This document shows positions 4,889-7,256 of a stretch of DNA of 7,256 nucleotides, in pieces. The position numbers and the translations under genes were made by a program. Positions within the stretch are counted from its first letter, which is position 1; each line of letters starts with the position of its first letter. A model generated the notes under the pieces. It made no database searches and was not told where the DNA came from. It worked only from the letters and a program-made list of their open reading frames with translations. The stretch is from Gemmataceae bacterium (GTDB lineage Bacteria > Planctomycetota > Planctomycetia > Gemmatales > Gemmataceae): the NCBI GenBank assembly GCA_017853285.1, contig JAFMJU010000203.1:1-7256 (forward strand), written 5' to 3'.

Positions 4889-6353
4889 CCTCCCCAGCCA
4901 CATCGGTTAGGCGGAAATCACGCCCGTTGTAGCGGTAGGTCAACCGGGTGTGGTCCAGGCCAAGCAGATGCAGGATGGTGGCGTGGAGGTCGTTCAGGTG
5001 GACGCGGTCCTGGGCAGCCTTGTAGCCCACCTCATCGGATTCGCCGTGGGAATACCCGCCCTTCACCCCACCACCGGCCATCCAGGCGGTGAAGCAATGG
5101 GGGTTGTGATCCCGCCCCGGCTTTTCGGAAATTTGGGCGATAGGCAATCGACCGAATTCACCGCACCAGATCACCAAGGTGTCTTCGAGCATGCCGTTAC
5201 GGGCCAGATCAGCAAGAAGCGCGGCAACCGGCTGGTCGGTTTCCCCGGCAAACTGGGCGTGGTTACCCTGGATGTCGTTGTGACCGTCCCAGCTCCTCTG
5301 GTTTTCCATGCCACCCGAATAGATCTGGACGAAACGAACGCCGCGTTCCACCAAACGCCGGGCCAAGAGGCACTGCCGGGCGAAATGATCACACTTTGGA
5401 TCTCCGACGCCGTACATCTTCCGGGTGGACTCCGGCTCGTTGTCGATATCCATCACCTGAGGCGCCGCGGTCTGCATGCGGAAGGCCAGTTCAAAACTCT
5501 CAATTCGGGCAGCCAGATCGGACTCGGCTTCGCGGCCCGACAAGTGGAGTCGATTCAGCTTGCTGGACAGGTCCAACTGGCGGCGCTGGGTGGTGACATC
5601 CACATCACCGGGCCTTTTGAGGTTATCGATCGGCTCACCGGCGGGCTTGAGGTGGGTGCCCTGGTAAACACCAGGCAAAAAACCGGCGCTCCAGTTGGCG
5701 GCATGCCCCTTCGGGAGGCCGCGGCCTTTGGGGTCACTCATGACCACGAATGCCGGCAAATCCGCCCCCTGGCTACCCAAACCATAGGTGACCCAGGAGC
5801 CGACGCACGGAAAACCCATGCGGGCCATTCCGGTGTTGACCGCGAACAAGGCGGGCGAATGGTTGTTGGACTCGGTGAAACAGGAATGGATAAAGCTCAT
5901 CTTGTCGACATGCTCACCCAGGTGGGGAAAGATGGAGGAAACCATCTTTCCGCTCTGGCCACGCTTGGTGAACGCGAAAGGGGACTGCATCAAGTTGCCC
6001 ACGGCATTCTTGAAAAAGCCGGTGGTGTCCTTGAACCCGGAATCAAATTCCTTGATGGACTTGCCGTTCCATTTCGTCAGGCCTGCCTTGTAATCCCATG
6101 TGTCCACATGACTGGGACCACCGTTGACAAAAATCCAAATCACCCTTTTCGCCTTGGCGGTGAAATGCGGATTTTTGGGGGCCAAAGGGTCCACCGTCCG
6201 CCCGCTGATTCCAGTGGTATCTGCGGCATGAGCCTGACCAAGGAGCCCTTCCTGCCCCAAAAGTCCGAGCAGGCCCAAGGCCCCGAATCCACATCCCGCC
6301 CGGGTGAGCCAATCGCGCCTGTCCACTGTCTGGACCGGAAGTTGGTGATACAT
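4866..6353 (-). CDS. DUF1501 protein, Tat-exported
   Basis: A full-length 495-residue DUF1501 protein (PF07394), a family placed in the alkaline phosphatase/sulfatase-like superfamily with no settled function. An N-terminal twin-arginine signal carries RRDWL (12-16), a hydrophobic stretch (about 21-40) and a likely cleavage site AHA-A after residue 43. Family hallmarks follow in order: NGGPSHVDTWDYK (77-89), WDGHNDIQGNH (355-365), WCGEFGRLP (396-404), GRDHNP (413-418) and HLNDLHATILHLLGLDH (452-468). The Asp, Glu and His residues in these blocks are candidate metal ligands by analogy with the superfamily. The ATG at 6353 lies 3 bp after the stop of the DUF1553 gene, so the two form one operon, the standard planctomycete arrangement. 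The protein should be folded before export and act outside the cytoplasmic membrane. Identity is very secure; the reaction is unknown. Confidence 0.96.
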   Translation of the reverse strand: MYHQLPVQTVDRRDWLTRAGCGFGALGLLGLLGQEGLLGQAHAADTTGISGRTVDPLAPKNPHFTAKAKRVIWIFVNGGPSHVDTWDYKAGLTKWNGKSIKEFDSGFKDTTGFFKNAVGNLMQSPFAFTKRGQSGKMVSSIFPHLGEHVDKMSFIHSCFTESNNHSPALFAVNTGMARMGFPCVGSWVTYGLGSQGADLPAFVVMSDPKGRGLPKGHAANWSAGFLPGVYQGTHLKPAGEPIDNLKRPGDVDVTTQRRQLDLSSKLNRLHLSGREAESDLAARIESFELAFRMQTAAPQVMDIDNEPESTRKMYGVGDPKCDHFARQCLLARRLVERGVRFVQIYSGGMENQRSWDGHNDIQGNHAQFAGETDQPVAALLADLARNGMLEDTLVIWCGEFGRLPIAQISEKPGRDHNPHCFTAWMAGGGVKGGYSHGESDEVGYKAAQDRVHLNDLHATILHLLGLDHTRLTYRYNGRDFRLTDVAGEVIKPILA

Positions 6354-6356
6354 GGC

Positions 6357-7256
6357 TCACTCCACAAAAACGAATTCATTCATGGAAAAGATGGTCTGGC
6401 ACAGGTCGGCCAGCGCCATCCTGCGGGCATCCTTGGACATCCCCTTGTCGGCAGCCTGCCGGACGAGAAAATCCTCGGCGAGTCGCTCCTCCTCCGGGGA
6501 TGGCCCCCGGCCTAGCGCGACCCGGAACGCCTTGTCGATTGTCCCCTTCCACTCCGCCTCGGGCCCCAACCGATCGGCAAAGGCAAGGGCGTACGATCTG
6601 ACCTGGGGCCCGTTCAAAAAGGCCAGAGCTTGGGGGGCCACGGTGGTGTTGGACCGCTGGCCGATACTGACGAGATGTTCAGGCCAGTCGAACAACATCA
6701 TCATGGGAATAAGGCCGCTTCTTTTGATGAAAAAATAGACACTGCGGCGTTTCATGTTCTGGTCCATGGAACCGGGCCCGAACTCCCGAAGATCCAACTG
6801 GCCGGATACCGCCAACAAGGAATCGCGGATTGGTTCAGCCTCAAGCCGGGTGGGGACCCGGCGCCACAACCACTGATTTTCAGGATCCTTGGCCAACCGC
6901 TCCTTGTCTGCCTGTGCTGACTGCATGTAGGTGGCGCTGGACATGATCACCTTATGCAATCGTTTCAGGCGCCAACCCCCGGAAACCAGGTCTCCCGCAA
7001 GCCAATCCAGAAGTTCGGGATGAGAGGGCTTGGCACCCGTGTACCCAAAATCGCTGGGAGTGGCGACGATGCCCCGACCAAAGTGGTGTTGCCACAAGCG
7101 GTTGACAGCCACCCGGGCGACCAGATGGCCGGCCCCGCGGGAAGTGTCGGTCAACCAATTGGCCAATGCCGCCCGGCGGTAGGACGATTTGGAACCGGAT
7201 GGTTTCTCGACCCCCCAGGATTCCAATCCCAGCCCGTTTTGATTGAAGACCTCGGG
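6357..7256 (-). CDS. DUF1553 C-terminal part of a planctomycete DUF1549/DUF1553 protein (runs off the right edge)
   Basis: The last 299 residues of a larger protein; the frame is open to the window edge and begins PEVFNQNGLG. The visible part is the DUF1553 domain (PF07587). ARVAVNRLWQHHFGRGIVAT (split over about 51-70) is followed by PSHPELLDWLA (about 80-90), the GGWRLKRLHKVIMSSATY block, an RLEAEPIRDSLLAVSG block, RRSVYFFIKR, and SNTTVAPQALAFLNGP. The C-terminus is the typical SMNEFVFVE. Relatives usually carry an N-terminal signal peptide, often a cytochrome c-like PSD1 domain, and DUF1549; these would lie beyond the window and are not seen. The TTG at 7226 is internal and is not a real start. 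The gene is immediately upstream of, and co-transcribed with, the DUF1501 gene. Function of the pair is unknown; haem-linked or extracellular enzymatic roles have only been suggested. Confidence 0.94.
   Translation of the reverse strand, partial: PEVFNQNGLGLESWGVEKPSGSKSSYRRAALANWLTDTSRGAGHLVARVAVNRLWQHHFGRGIVATPSDFGYTGAKPSHPELLDWLAGDLVSGGWRLKRLHKVIMSSATYMQSAQADKERLAKDPENQWLWRRVPTRLEAEPIRDSLLAVSGQLDLREFGPGSMDQNMKRRSVYFFIKRSGLIPMMMLFDWPEHLVSIGQRSNTTVAPQALAFLNGPQVRSYALAFADRLGPEAEWKGTIDKAFRVALGRGPSPEEERLAEDFLVRQAADKGMSKDARRMALADLCQTIFSMNEFVFVE

Noticed and set aside
4950..6515. 521-codon open frame on the plus strand, antisense to the DUF1501 gene and the end of DUF1553
   Set aside because: It is a shadow: the opposite strand encodes proteins with full family matches, while this translation shows no recognisable domain, crosses two genes and has no ribosome binding site of note. 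Long antisense frames are expected in GC-rich coding DNA.
7224..7226. TTG as the start of a 289-residue DUF1553-only protein
   Set aside because: The frame stays open to the window edge and the family is normally much longer with N-terminal domains; the TTG is an internal Leu codon.
1..7256. Search for CRISPR repeats, transposases, integration sites, tRNA genes and riboswitches
   Set aside because: No regularly spaced repeats, transposase-like proteins, terminal inverted repeats or RNA-gene signatures were recognised by eye; coding genes account for nearly all of the sequence.

Overview
This GC-rich, densely coded window looks like chromosomal DNA from a planctomycete, probably near the Gemmata lineage. 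The strongest clue is the right end: a DUF1553 protein followed at once by a Tat-exported DUF1501 protein, a pairing characteristic of Planctomycetes and massively expanded there. The lineage is inferred from gene content, not from a marker gene. No mobile element, CRISPR array, rRNA or tRNA gene was seen, and no gene-free stretch exceeds about 170 bases.

Layout, left to right: (1) the N-terminal part of a MoxR-type AAA ATPase on the minus strand, cut by the window edge; (2) a plus-strand pair, a small cytosolic zincin-type metallopeptidase and an HpcH/HpaI-family aldolase; (3) a minus-strand pair, a TPR lipoprotein and a DUF952 protein, separated by one base; (4) a plus-strand pair, an alpha/beta-hydrolase esterase with a putative signal peptide and a glutamyl-Q tRNA(Asp) synthetase (GluQ-RS), whose stop and start overlap (GTGA); (5) a minus-strand pair, the C-terminal part of a DUF1549/DUF1553-type protein and a complete DUF1501 protein, three bases apart. 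Genes therefore come in tightly packed pairs that alternate in strand. There are two divergent gaps (378-468 and 2856-3024) and two very tight convergent junctions (10 and 6 bp), each of the latter occupied by a small hairpin.

Functionally this is a mixed housekeeping and planctomycete-specific neighbourhood rather than one pathway. GluQ-RS modifies queuosine in tRNA(Asp). The aldolase acts on 2-keto acids of unknown identity. MoxR is a chaperone-like ATPase. The DUF1553/DUF1501 pair is probably exported and of unknown function. I found no convincing evidence of a defence system, biosynthetic cluster or other new multi-gene system. The leads most worth checking are the TPR-lipoprotein/DUF952 couple, the A8 slippery tract at the esterase/GluQ-RS junction, and the hairpins that straddle both convergent junctions.
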